Assembly (NCBI RefSeq): GCF_024297185.1
Contig: NZ_JANCTD010000009.1
Location: 1 to 64,000 of the forward strand
DNA: 64,000 nt
Reading direction: 5' to 3'
Origin: Lewinella sp. JB7
GTDB lineage: Bacteria; Bacteroidota; Bacteroidia; Chitinophagales; Saprospiraceae
Shown here: piece after piece, positions 26,767 to 36,469 of the stretch
Layout of the letters: every line of letters starts with the position of its first letter
Position numbering within the stretch: position 1 is the first letter of the stretch
The notes under the pieces: generated by a model
Databases searched by the model: none
What the model was told of the DNA's origin: nothing
The model's input: only the letters and a program-made list of their open reading frames with translations
Made by a program: the position numbers and the translations under genes

Positions 26767-28275
26767 ATGCCACATGCCACCTCCGGGAGCGTTCCCGGCA
26801 CTTCCCCCCTCTTTGCTGACCGCGATAGCCTGCCTGACCTGCTGGCCGCCCTCGTCGAAGAAACCTCCCACTTTTTTACCACCCTCCCCCAGCGCCGCGC
26901 CGGTGCGATTCAGCCGTTCGCCGAGCGGCTGCCGCCCACCCAGTTTCGGGGCGGCTTCGCCCGCGCAACCGCCCTGGTCTACGACGAGGAGTTCGGGGAA
27001 GGCCGGGGGGCCATCGCCACCCTGCGCCACTGTATTCGCCGCTTCGATGAGTTGATCGTCGCATCCTCTTCCCCCCGCTACCTGGGCTACGCGACCGGCG
27101 GCGTCACCCCGGCCGCCCTGGCCGGCGACTGGCTTACCAGCGTGTACGACCAGGACCCCCGGGGACTTACGTGGTTCGGCGATGCCTCCGGCCGCATCGA
27201 GTACGATACGATCCTGCACTTGTTGAATTTGCTCGGCCTCTCCGCTAATTTCAACGGGGGGTTCGTCCCTGGGGCTACCACGAGTCATCTCACCGGTCTG
27301 GCCACCGCGCGGCAGTGGGCCGGGGCATTGGACAATCACAACGTTGCCCGGAACGGTAGCCGCAAGCCCGTTATCGTTTACGCCGCGACCCCCCATGCTA
27401 CAGTATCCAAGGCACTCGGCCTGCTCGGACTCGGGACCCGGGCACTGCACCGCATCCCCTCCCTGCCCGGCCGGGAAGCCATCGACGTGACGGAGCTCGC
27501 CCGTACCCTGGAAGCCGCCCCCGCCGGACCGATGATCGTGGTCGCTACCGCGGGAACGAATACCGCGGACTTCGACGATATCTACGCGATTCTGGCTCTA
27601 CGCGAGCGGTTTCGCTTCTGGCTACACGTCGATGCTACCGCCGGGTGCTTCGCCGCGCTGCTCTCGGATACCGACCGTCTGCGGGGCTGGGAGTCCGCCG
27701 ACAGCATCGCGATCGACAATCACCACTGGTTGAACGTTCCCCACGACAGCGCGACCTGGTTCGTGCGAAAAGAGCACGAAGTGCACCAACTGGTCACCTT
27801 CCGTCACGAAGAGGCGCATCACGCACCCCGCTCGCAGGAACACTTCGATTACACTTCGCTGAGCCCGGACGACAGCCGGCGGCTCCGGGCCCTCCCCGTC
27901 TGGTTCACCCTGCGGGCGTACGGGCGGCAGGGATACGCGGACATTGCTTCCCGCTGTGTAGCGGCGGCGTCCGCCTTCGGCGAACAGGTGGCGGCTCACC
28001 CCCGCCTGCAATTACTGGCGCCGGTACGCCTCAACGTAGTGGCCTTCACCGTCCGAAATGCGGGCGCGAGCGTAATTGACCGCCTCCTGCAGACCATCAA
28101 CGACAACGGCCGCTACTTCCTTTCCCGTACCGTGGTCGACGGACGGGTGGGCCTGCGGGCCGCCTTCTATCACTGGCAAACCTCCGAACGGGACGTCCGG
28201 TGGCTGTATTCGGAAATCCAGTCCACCTTGGCCTCCCTGACTTCCACCGCTCCCGCGCACCCGCCCAAATCATGA
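26767..28275 (+). CDS. PLP-dependent decarboxylase-fold protein lacking the Schiff-base lysine
   Basis: A 502-residue protein of the group II (glutamate/aromatic amino acid) decarboxylase fold. Recognisable blocks are SPRYLGYATGGVTPAALAGD, GATTSHLTGLATARQW at the cofactor phosphate site, ATPHATVSKALGLLGLG with the ring-stacking histidine, and LHVDATAGC with the pyridine-N aspartate. The segment that is normally D-x-H-K-W-L-N reads DNHHWLNVPHDS, so the lysine that binds PLP is replaced by His320 (codon CAC at 27724). It is the first gene after the SAM-I riboswitch and heads the methionine operon. It may be a non-enzymatic or altered PLP protein; activity cannot be predicted. Confidence 0.82.
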   Translation: MPHATSGSVPGTSPLFADRDSLPDLLAALVEETSHFFTTLPQRRAGAIQPFAERLPPTQFRGGFARATALVYDEEFGEGRGAIATLRHCIRRFDELIVASSSPRYLGYATGGVTPAALAGDWLTSVYDQDPRGLTWFGDASGRIEYDTILHLLNLLGLSANFNGGFVPGATTSHLTGLATARQWAGALDNHNVARNGSRKPVIVYAATPHATVSKALGLLGLGTRALHRIPSLPGREAIDVTELARTLEAAPAGPMIVVATAGTNTADFDDIYAILALRERFRFWLHVDATAGCFAALLSDTDRLRGWESADSIAIDNHHWLNVPHDSATWFVRKEHEVHQLVTFRHEEAHHAPRSQEHFDYTSLSPDDSRRLRALPVWFTLRAYGRQGYADIASRCVAAASAFGEQVAAHPRLQLLAPVRLNVVAFTVRNAGASVIDRLLQTINDNGRYFLSRTVVDGRVGLRAAFYHWQTSERDVRWLYSEIQSTLASLTSTAPAHPPKS

Positions 28276-28322
28276 ATGTACCGCCCCGGTGCCGCTGCCG
28301 GCATTCTTTTCTCATCTACTAA

Positions 28323-29621
<1,299 letters not shown>

Positions 29622-29689
29622 TCATCGCCGGCGATCTTCCGGGGGGGCACGTCCCTTCCGGGAGATTGCCGGTCATTAAATTAAATAGC

Positions 29690-30166
29690 GTGACCGCTGC
29701 ATACTACAAGGATCAGTACTGGGTACTCCACGGTAAGTTACCCATGTTCGGTAAGGGGATGGAGGAGAGCCTCGAGCCAGTGCCCGCCGCCGATTTTCAC
29801 CGCCCCGTGGGCCACCGGACCATCGCCCAACTGATCGGACACATCGTCGCGTGGCGCAGGAATACCGCCCTGCGGCTGCAAAAGCTGCCCCGCCCGAAGA
29901 TCGAACTGAACTCCCCCGAGGACTGGCCCGACTACTCCGGGAAATCCAAAACCGACATGCTCCGGGAGCTCGCGGAGACTCACCAACTCATGCGGCAGGC
30001 GATAGAAGCATTCGACTATACGACGCTGGAGCACACCCTGCACCCCGACTATTACTACCAAAACCGTCACCTCATCGACGGGGCCATACAACATGACATT
30101 TACCACCTCGGACAGATCAATCTGCTCGTCAGTATCCTGCAAGCGAAGTCGCCCGAATCCGCCTAA
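29690..30166 (+). CDS. DinB-family protein
   Basis: A four-helix-bundle DinB/YfiT-type protein of about 158 residues. Visible marks are HRPVGHRTIAQLIGHIVAWR with the first metal-binding histidine region and HLIDGAIQHDIYHLGQINLL with the paired histidines. The best start is a GTG at 29690 (translated MTAAYYKDQYW); a TTG at 29666 is the alternative. DinB-fold proteins of this sort include thiol transferases such as bacillithiol transferase, but many have no known function. Its place between metY and metX in a SAM-controlled operon, seven bases before metX, hints at a thiol-related role; this is inference. Confidence 0.75.
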   Translation: MTAAYYKDQYWVLHGKLPMFGKGMEESLEPVPAADFHRPVGHRTIAQLIGHIVAWRRNTALRLQKLPRPKIELNSPEDWPDYSGKSKTDMLRELAETHQLMRQAIEAFDYTTLEHTLHPDYYYQNRHLIDGAIQHDIYHLGQINLLVSILQAKSPESA

Positions 30167-30173
30167 CCATCCG

Positions 30174-31280
30174 ATGCCCCTGACCAAATACCTCTACATC
30201 GATCACCCCTTCCGGCTGGAATCCGGGGTGACCCTGCCCTCCGTCACCGCCGCCTACCACACCTCCGGGGAGCTGAACGCGGCGCGGGACAACGTCATCT
30301 GGGTCTGCCATGCCCTGACGGCCAACAGCGACTGCCAGGACTGGTGGCCGGGCCTCGTCGGCCGCGGCTGCACCATCGATCCGGAGAAATACTTCATCGT
30401 GTGCGTCAACATGCTGGGAAGCAGCTACGGCAGCACCAGCCCCCTGAGCCATAACCCGGAGACAGGCCGCCGGTACGGTCTCGACTTTCCGCTCGTTACC
30501 ACGAAAGACAACGCCCGCTTTTTCTCCCTCGTAGCCGATTACCTCGGCATTCGCAGGATCCGGTTGCTGATGGGCGGCAGTATGGGCGGACAACACAGTC
30601 TGGAGTGGGCCTGTGCCGAGCCTCACCGCTTCGACCTCCTGTGCGTACTGGCCACCAACGCCCGCCATTCGGCCTGGGGGATCGCCTTCAACGAAAGTCA
30701 GCGGATGGCACTGCGCGCCGACCCGACCCTCGGAACGGAGGCCCCGCAGGCGGGCAAGGCCGGTCTGGAAGCGGCCCGGGCAATCGCCATGCTTAGCTAC
30801 CGCCATTACCGCACCTACGTGATGTCGCAATCGGAACCCGACGAGGAGATGTACGACGACTTCCGCGCCAGCAGCTACCAGCGGTACCAGGGCTACAAGT
30901 TGTGGAAGCGCTTCGATCCGGTTTGCTACTACGGCCTTTCCCGTGGCATGGATACCCACAACGTGGGTCGGGGCCGCGGCGGCGTAGCTAAGGCCCTGAG
31001 CGCGGTAAGCTCCCCCACCCTCGTCATCAGCATCGACACCGATCTCCTCTTCCCCATCGAGGAACAGGGCATCCTGAGCCGCTACATTCCCAACAGCCGG
31101 CTTGAGGTGATGCATTCCGACTTCGGCCACGACGGTTTCCTCACCGAATCGGTCAAGATCGGCGAGTTCCTGGCGGATTTCCTCAGCGATCAACTCCGGA
31201 TCGACGCCACCACCAAGCGGGCCTTTACGGATGGCCTCACGGGCCGCAAGTTCGCGGTACCGGGATCGGAGGAAGTGTAA
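30174..31280 (+). CDS. metX: Homoserine O-acetyltransferase
   Basis: A 368-residue alpha/beta-hydrolase-fold acyltransferase. Family marks are VIWVCHALTANSD (oxyanion region), VNMLGSSYGSTSPLSHNPETG, the nucleophile elbow LLMGGSMGGQHSLEWA with the catalytic serine, and the C-terminal Asp and His in ISIDTDLLFPIEEQ and DFGHDGFLTE. It transfers acetyl (possibly succinyl) to homoserine, the committed step to methionine. The ATG at 30174 fits the family N-terminus; the open frame back to 30093 overlaps the DinB gene. It is the last gene of the SAM-riboswitch operon, ending 11 bp from a convergent gene. Confidence 0.93.
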   Translation: MPLTKYLYIDHPFRLESGVTLPSVTAAYHTSGELNAARDNVIWVCHALTANSDCQDWWPGLVGRGCTIDPEKYFIVCVNMLGSSYGSTSPLSHNPETGRRYGLDFPLVTTKDNARFFSLVADYLGIRRIRLLMGGSMGGQHSLEWACAEPHRFDLLCVLATNARHSAWGIAFNESQRMALRADPTLGTEAPQAGKAGLEAARAIAMLSYRHYRTYVMSQSEPDEEMYDDFRASSYQRYQGYKLWKRFDPVCYYGLSRGMDTHNVGRGRGGVAKALSAVSSPTLVISIDTDLLFPIEEQGILSRYIPNSRLEVMHSDFGHDGFLTESVKIGEFLADFLSDQLRIDATTKRAFTDGLTGRKFAVPGSEEV

Positions 31281-31291
31281 AGAATCCGGCC

Positions 31292-32008
31292 TTACTTAGC
31301 TACCAAAGTGTCCTCCCGCGGTCCGGGCACCGGAATGCACAGTGCATCGAGTTGTGCCAGCGTACCCAGGAACACGTTCTGGTCGACCCGGCCGACGATA
31401 CCCGGGGAGCGGGCCCCGTCGGTGTACTGCCAGAATTGGTAGCCGCGTCCGCAGACGGTCACGGGTTCGCGCTCATCGTACCGGGCCAGCCACAGGGGGT
31501 AATCGTCGAATTGCCCGGCCAGGTGACGGTTATAGAAATTAAGTCCGGTATACAGAATGGGTTTAACCCCGTAGTGAGCCTCGGCCAGTTCCAGCCACTC
31601 CCGCACGTGACGGACCAGTTCGGGGCCGGTGAGGTTGCCCCGGCTTTCCACGTCGAGCACGGGGGGCAGATCGCCGGCCTGCAACTTGACCAGATCGATG
31701 TAATTACTCAGCTGGCGTTCGATGCTGGTGTGGGGCAGGAAGAAATGGTAGGCACCCCGGCGGAGTCCGACGCGGCCGGCTTCCATCCAGTTGGCGCGGA
31801 AGGCCAGATCGCGGTGGCTCCACCCCTCGGAGGCCTTGATGAAAGCAAAGTGATGGCCGGCACCGGCGACGCTGTCCCAGTCGATCACGCCCTGATAGCG
31901 GCTGACGTCGATGCCCTGGATCGGGTAGCGCTCACCGATCTCCTCCCGCTGGCAGGACACCACCAGCGCGGTGACTAAAATGCATAATATGGTGATCGGT
32001 CGGCGCAA
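31292..32008 (-). CDS. GH25 lysozyme-like lipoprotein
   Basis: A 238-residue exported glycoside hydrolase family 25 protein that would cleave the glycan of peptidoglycan. The signal MRRPITILCILVTALVVSC ends in a lipobox-like VVSC, so it is probably a lipoprotein. The catalytic barrel shows GIDVSRYQGVIDWDSV, FAFIKASEGWSHRD, GAYHFFLP, PVLDVESRGN (Asp and Glu of the active site) and YQFWQYTDGARSPG. One domain only, with no cell-wall-binding repeats. It may act in cell-wall turnover or against other bacteria. Confidence 0.88.
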   Translation of the reverse strand: MRRPITILCILVTALVVSCQREEIGERYPIQGIDVSRYQGVIDWDSVAGAGHHFAFIKASEGWSHRDLAFRANWMEAGRVGLRRGAYHFFLPHTSIERQLSNYIDLVKLQAGDLPPVLDVESRGNLTGPELVRHVREWLELAEAHYGVKPILYTGLNFYNRHLAGQFDDYPLWLARYDEREPVTVCGRGYQFWQYTDGARSPGIVGRVDQNVFLGTLAQLDALCIPVPGPREDTLVAK

Positions 32009-32067
32009 AACGGAGGTGGGGCGGGGTGCAATGTATCTAAATTACGGAAAATACCGCAAAGCGGGTT

Positions 32068-32643
32068 TTATTCCGCCGCGAGCACGCCCCGGATGTTCCA
32101 GTTGACGCGTTCGCCGTTGATGTCCCGGAAGCCGGCCCACTGGGTAGCGTTCGAAAGCAGGAGCAGATCGCCGTTAGGACTGTAATTCCGGCCGGCGTCG
32201 CAACCGACCGAGAAGGGCTCGCCGTCGGCCAGCTCGACCTCCACGGCCAGCCAGATGCCCTCACCGGTGATTTCGATGCCGGGGATGAGGCGGTCTTCGA
32301 TCCATTCGGTGTTGCTGATGCGGGCGGTGATGTCCTTTCGGTAGAGTTCGGGGCCGGGGGTACGATCGTCGGGCCCCTCCCCGAATACCACGACCCGGGT
32401 GGCCAGCGGTACCTGCGTAAGGTAGAAAGTGACCTTTTCCAGCGTGCGGCCGGTGTAGGGCTGGGTTTCGGACGGCGGGAAGTATGCGGCGAAGAGGTTC
32501 GTACCGGGCGGAAGCTGGGGCGCGGTCACGTTGGGACCGTCGTAGTTGAGGGTGGTCACTACGGCGGGGTCATCCTCCTTACACCCCAGCCACAGGAGGG
32601 GAACGAACAGGAGCAGAATGTACGGCAGGGCGGAAGGTTTCAC
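32068..32643 (-). CDS. Lipoprotein of unknown function
   Basis: A 191-residue protein with a lipoprotein signal (LLLFVPLLWLGCKEDD, lipobox LGC). The mature part appears to be a small beta-sandwich: strands such as RTLEKVTFYLTQVPLATRVV and IWLAVEVELADGEPFSVGCD alternate with polar turns, similar to carbohydrate-binding or jelly-roll modules of surface lipoproteins. I cannot assign a family. It is transcribed towards the GH25 gene, 59 bp away, so a joint cell-envelope function is possible. Confidence 0.65.
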   Translation of the reverse strand: MKPSALPYILLLFVPLLWLGCKEDDPAVVTTLNYDGPNVTAPQLPPGTNLFAAYFPPSETQPYTGRTLEKVTFYLTQVPLATRVVVFGEGPDDRTPGPELYRKDITARISNTEWIEDRLIPGIEITGEGIWLAVEVELADGEPFSVGCDAGRNYSPNGDLLLLSNATQWAGFRDINGERVNWNIRGVLAAE

Positions 32644-32802
32644 GGGGCGGGAGTTTGTCCGGTAAGATCGGAGATAAGACGTGGCCGGGAAAGTTCCGGT
32701 TGCTTAAGGGGAGGTTAAAACAGTCGTGCGAAAGATGGAACACGGAATTGCGGTCGGCCAGTGTTGCGTTTGCCACCTTTGTGAAAACTCTTACCCCGTA
32801 CC

Positions 32803-34131
32803 GTGAAGCTAAACCGGGAGATTCTTCGTCTTGCCCTTCCCAATATACTGAGCAACGTCTCCGTACCGCTCATCTCCAGTTTCGATACGGCGCTGATGGG
32901 CAGCCTGGGGGGTACGCACATCGCGGCCGTAGGCTTGGGAAGTATGGCCTTCAATTTCGTGTACTGGAACTTCGGCTTCCTGCGCATGGGCACTACCGGC
33001 ATCACGGCCCAGGCGTACGGACGGAAGAGCGGTCCCGAGCAGTCCCAGGCCCTCGTGCGGGGGGCGCTGCTCGCGCTGGCGATCGGACTGAGCCTGGTGC
33101 TGCTTCAGCGGCCGCTGATCGTCTTCACCGAATGGCTGCTGAATATCCGGGCCGACCAGATCGTCCTGGTGGAAGAGTACTTCTTTATCCGCATCATCGC
33201 TGCTCCGGCAGCCCTGCTGCAGATGGTGCTGCTGGGCTGGTTCTTCGGTCGGCAGAACGCCGTGTGGCCGCTTATCCTGACGCTGGTGGTCAACGCGACC
33301 AACCTGGCCCTGAGTTACTACCTCGTCGCCGTCTCCGGATGGGGCATCGCCGGCGTCGCCTGGGGAACGGTGGCGGCCCAGTACGGTGGTCTGTTGCTGG
33401 GCGGCGGCTTTCTGCTGTATGGCCGCTACCGTGACCGGGATTGGCCGCTCCGCCGTAGCGCACCGCACCCGCGTCCCCGCCCGGATGGTGGTGTTAGTCT
33501 GGCCGCTTTCTTCCGCATCAACCGCGACATCTTCATTCGCACCGTCTGCCTCACACTCAGTTTCGCCTTTTTCTATAACCGGGCTAACGCCCTCGACGTA
33601 GGCACCGCCACCGTGGCCGCTAACGTCATATTACTTCAACTCGTGAACTGGCTCAGCTACGGCATCGACGGCTTCGCCTTCGCGGCCGAAAGTCTGGTGG
33701 GAAAGTACGCCGGTGCCGAACGGCCGGACCAACTGCGCCGCGTCATCCGCCTACTCTTCGCCTGGGGTATGGGCCTGGCCGGTGTATACGCCGCGGTTTA
33801 CGGACTCGGGGGCTACGGCCTGCTCTCCCTCTTCGCGCCGGAAGCCAGTGCCGGAGACACCCTGGCGGCCGCCTACCATTACCTTCCGATCGTGGTCCTG
33901 TTCAGTCTGATGGCAACGCCCTGCTACCTCTTCGACGGTATCTTCGTGGGGCTCACCGCGGCCCGGGCCATGCGACAGACCATGCTCCTGGCCTTCGCCG
34001 GCTACCTGATCAGCTACTACCTCCTGGGACAGTACCTGGGCAACTGGGGCCTCTGGGGCAGCCTGCTGTTCTTCATGATACTAAGGGCGGTAATGCAATG
34101 GTGGTGGTGGAGGAGGGGGTTGGTATGGTAA
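32803..34131 (+). CDS. MATE family efflux transporter
   Basis: A 442-residue inner-membrane protein with twelve segments, of the DinF-like branch of the MATE superfamily, which exports drugs or metabolites with Na+ or H+. The N-terminus LALPNILSNVSVPLISSFDT followed by ALMGSLGGTHIAAVGLGSM and FLRMGTTGITAQAYG is diagnostic. The start is GTG at 32803 (MKLNREILRLALP); no ATG gives a complete first helix. The putative -7 box CACCTTTG lies about 25 bp upstream. Substrate unknown. Confidence 0.88.
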   Translation: MKLNREILRLALPNILSNVSVPLISSFDTALMGSLGGTHIAAVGLGSMAFNFVYWNFGFLRMGTTGITAQAYGRKSGPEQSQALVRGALLALAIGLSLVLLQRPLIVFTEWLLNIRADQIVLVEEYFFIRIIAAPAALLQMVLLGWFFGRQNAVWPLILTLVVNATNLALSYYLVAVSGWGIAGVAWGTVAAQYGGLLLGGGFLLYGRYRDRDWPLRRSAPHPRPRPDGGVSLAAFFRINRDIFIRTVCLTLSFAFFYNRANALDVGTATVAANVILLQLVNWLSYGIDGFAFAAESLVGKYAGAERPDQLRRVIRLLFAWGMGLAGVYAAVYGLGGYGLLSLFAPEASAGDTLAAAYHYLPIVVLFSLMATPCYLFDGIFVGLTAARAMRQTMLLAFAGYLISYYLLGQYLGNWGLWGSLLFFMILRAVMQWWWWRRGLVW

Positions 34132-34212
34132 TCTGGTAGTCTGGTAGTTCGGTAGTTGCTGATGGATTACTACTGTACTACTGTACTATTCTACTAACGT
34201 ACCAACTACCTT
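34132..34212. repeat. GGTAGT/ACTAC simple repeat
   Basis: The gap between the MATE and gatA genes is made of imperfect CTGGTAGT and TACTACTG words: four GGTAGT-type words on the left and four ACTAC/TACTA-type words on the right, so the two sides can pair imperfectly. No terminator T-run follows. Confidence 0.6.
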
Positions 34213-34218
34213 ACACCC

Positions 34219-35637
34219 ATGTTCTACTCCTCCATATCCGCTACCCAAACCGCGCTCGCCGCCGGAGAAGTGACGACCGTGCAACTCGTGGAGCGCTATC
34301 TGGCTAGTATCGGCGACCAGCGCTACCTGAACATTTACGTGGAAGTCTTCGCGGATGAAGCCCTACAGCAAGCAAAGGAACAAGACGGGCGGCGGCGCGC
34401 GGGAGCAAGGCTGGGACGACTGGCCGGCATCGTGCTCAGTATAAAGGACGTGATCTGCTATGTAGGCCACGGGGTCAGCGCGGGTTCCGCCATGCTCGAA
34501 GACTTCGTGTCGCCCTACACCGCTACGGCCCTGCAGCGCCTGCTGGACGAGGACGCCATCATCATCGGCCGCACCAACTGCGACGAATTCGCCATGGGCA
34601 GCGGCAACGAAAACAGCCACTACGGCCCCACGCGTAATGCCGCGGATCCGGCCCGGGTGCCCGGGGGCAGCAGCGGTGGGGCCGCCGTGTCGGTACAGGC
34701 CCGTACCTGCCTGATGGCCGTGGGTTCCAGTACGGGCGGATCGGTCCGGCAGCCGGCTTCTTTCTGCGGACTATACGGCTTCAAGCCCACCTACGGCCGC
34801 ATCAGCCGCTACGGGCTTATTGCCTACGGAAGTAGCTTCGACCAACTCGGGTTACTCGCCCACGATCCCACTGACATCGCCCTCGGACTGGAAATCATGG
34901 CCGGCGCCGATAATTATGACGCCACCGCGCCGAATCGTCCCGTGCCCGCCTACACCCGGGCCGAGAGCGAAGGCAGCAAGCGCATCGCCTACTTTCCCGA
35001 CGTGCTGAACAGCAAAAAACTGGACGGGTCCATCCGCAAGGCTACGGAGGATGCCCTGCAGGAATTCCGGGACGCTGGCCACACCGTAGAGCCGGTCACC
35101 TTTGACTACTTTGACTACGTCGTGCCGACCTATTACGTGCTCACGACGGCGGAGGCAAGCAGCAACCTCAGTCGCTACGACGGTATGCGCTACGGCTACC
35201 GCAGCCCGAATGCCGCAACGCTGGAAGAAACGTACAAGCAGAGCCGATCGGAGGGATTCGGCACGGAGGTGCAACGCCGTATTCTACTGGGCACCTTCGT
35301 CCTGAGCAGTGGCTACTACGACGCTTTTTACGGGAAGGCACAGCGGGCACGCCGCGTGATTCAGGAGCAGCTACGGGGGATTCTGGCCGACTACGACTTC
35401 ATCCTGATGCCCGTCTCGCCCAGCCAACCCTGGCCGGTGGGCGAACAGACGGACGATCCCGTCGCCAACTATCTGGCGGATATTTATACCGTACTGGCTA
35501 ACCTAGCGGGCCTACCGGCCATCGCCATTCCGACCGGAAACGCGGAAGGCAGTCACCTACCCGTCGGCTACCAATTGATGGCCGATCTATGGGAAGAAGA
35601 GGCCTTGCTGGCGTTTACCCGCCGCATAAAAAAATAG
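34219..35637 (+). CDS. gatA: Aspartyl/glutamyl-tRNA amidotransferase subunit A
   Basis: A 472-residue amidase-signature enzyme that releases ammonia from glutamine so the GatB subunit can amidate Glu-tRNA(Gln) or Asp-tRNA(Asn). The catalytic Lys is in GIVLSIKDVICY, the cis-Ser and nucleophilic Ser in RVPGGSSGGAAVSV and GSSTGGSVRQPASF; the FKPTYGRISRYGLIAYGSSF block is typical of GatA as opposed to other amidases. gatB and gatC are not in the window. The A-rich end of the gene doubles as the T-run of a terminator for the convergent ompA-like gene. Confidence 0.93.
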   Translation: MFYSSISATQTALAAGEVTTVQLVERYLASIGDQRYLNIYVEVFADEALQQAKEQDGRRRAGARLGRLAGIVLSIKDVICYVGHGVSAGSAMLEDFVSPYTATALQRLLDEDAIIIGRTNCDEFAMGSGNENSHYGPTRNAADPARVPGGSSGGAAVSVQARTCLMAVGSSTGGSVRQPASFCGLYGFKPTYGRISRYGLIAYGSSFDQLGLLAHDPTDIALGLEIMAGADNYDATAPNRPVPAYTRAESEGSKRIAYFPDVLNSKKLDGSIRKATEDALQEFRDAGHTVEPVTFDYFDYVVPTYYVLTTAEASSNLSRYDGMRYGYRSPNAATLEETYKQSRSEGFGTEVQRRILLGTFVLSSGYYDAFYGKAQRARRVIQEQLRGILADYDFILMPVSPSQPWPVGEQTDDPVANYLADIYTVLANLAGLPAIAIPTGNAEGSHLPVGYQLMADLWEEEALLAFTRRIKK

Positions 35638-35664
35638 CGACGCACCCCGGGGGTACGCCGCTAT
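35628..35664 (-). terminator. Intrinsic terminator of the OmpA-family gene
   Basis: ATAGCG-ACGCACCCC pairs with GGGGGTACG-CCGCTAT (35634-35664); on the minus strand the stem is followed by seven T (complement of the A-run 35628-35634). It overlaps the gatA stop codon, so it ends minus-strand transcription and may also stop gatA transcripts. Confidence 0.65.
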
Positions 35665-35686
35665 TACAATCTAAGGTTTTAAATAT

Positions 35687-36397
35687 CTACTCCGGAACGG
35701 TGAGGGTACCGTTTTCCGCTTTTTGCTGGAGCTGCTCCGTCGGGGTGATGGCAACTTCCACGCGCCGGTTGGCCTGCCGGCCGGCATCGGTATCATTGGT
35801 CTGTACGGGACGGGTCTCACCGAATCCTTCGGTGGTCATGCGGGTACGGTCGATGCCCAGGCTGCTCAGGTAGTCAGCTACGCTGGCGGCGCGCTGCTCG
35901 CTGAGGCGCTGATTGCTGTTGTCGCTGCCTACGTTATCGGTGTGACCGTCGATCTTGATGTTGGTATCGGGGTACTTTTTAAACACGTCGGCCATCTTCT
36001 GCAATTCGATGCGGCTGGCGTCGGTCAGGGAATACTTACCGAAGGCGAAAAGCACGCCGCTGTCGAATGTAATGGTGTAACCGGTAGTCACGGTTTCTCC
36101 ATCTTCGGTGGTGCTTTCCACCCGGGCTACTTCGGCACCTTCGATCTGCTCGACCTCCTCGGCCTGCTTATCCATGTAGTCACCGATGACCGCTCCGGTC
36201 GCGCCGCCGATCACGGATCCGATGATGGCACCCTTCGTACCGCTGCCGTTGTTCTTGCCGATGGCTCCTCCGACAACGCCGCCGACGGCACCACCGATCG
36301 CGCCGCCCTTAACGGCTTTGCTTGAGTTACAGCCGGTGCCGAGCACGAGCAGGAGAGCGAGAAAAAGGAGGGGAAAGGATTTGGTTATAGCTTTCAT
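35687..36397 (-). CDS. OmpA-family lipoprotein with glycine zipper
   Basis: A 236-residue lipoprotein. The signal MKAITKSFPLLFLALLLVLGTGC ends in a lipobox and fixes the start at 36397. Residues about 30-75 form a glycine-zipper segment (GGAIGGAVGGVVGGAIGKN; GSVIGGATGAVIGDYMD). The C-terminal OmpA domain carries IKIDGHTDNVGSDNSNQRLS, EQRAASVADYL and QANRRVEVAI, the residues that bind diaminopimelate of peptidoglycan. It probably tethers the outer membrane to the wall. Confidence 0.9.
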   Translation of the reverse strand: MKAITKSFPLLFLALLLVLGTGCNSSKAVKGGAIGGAVGGVVGGAIGKNNGSGTKGAIIGSVIGGATGAVIGDYMDKQAEEVEQIEGAEVARVESTTEDGETVTTGYTITFDSGVLFAFGKYSLTDASRIELQKMADVFKKYPDTNIKIDGHTDNVGSDNSNQRLSEQRAASVADYLSSLGIDRTRMTTEGFGETRPVQTNDTDAGRQANRRVEVAITPTEQLQQKAENGTLTVPE

Positions 36398-36469
36398 ATC
36401 AAGTGTGGTTAGGGGTTCTAATCTCCTGCTAAAACACACCGCGCTTACTCCATGTTTGGTCACCTTTCC

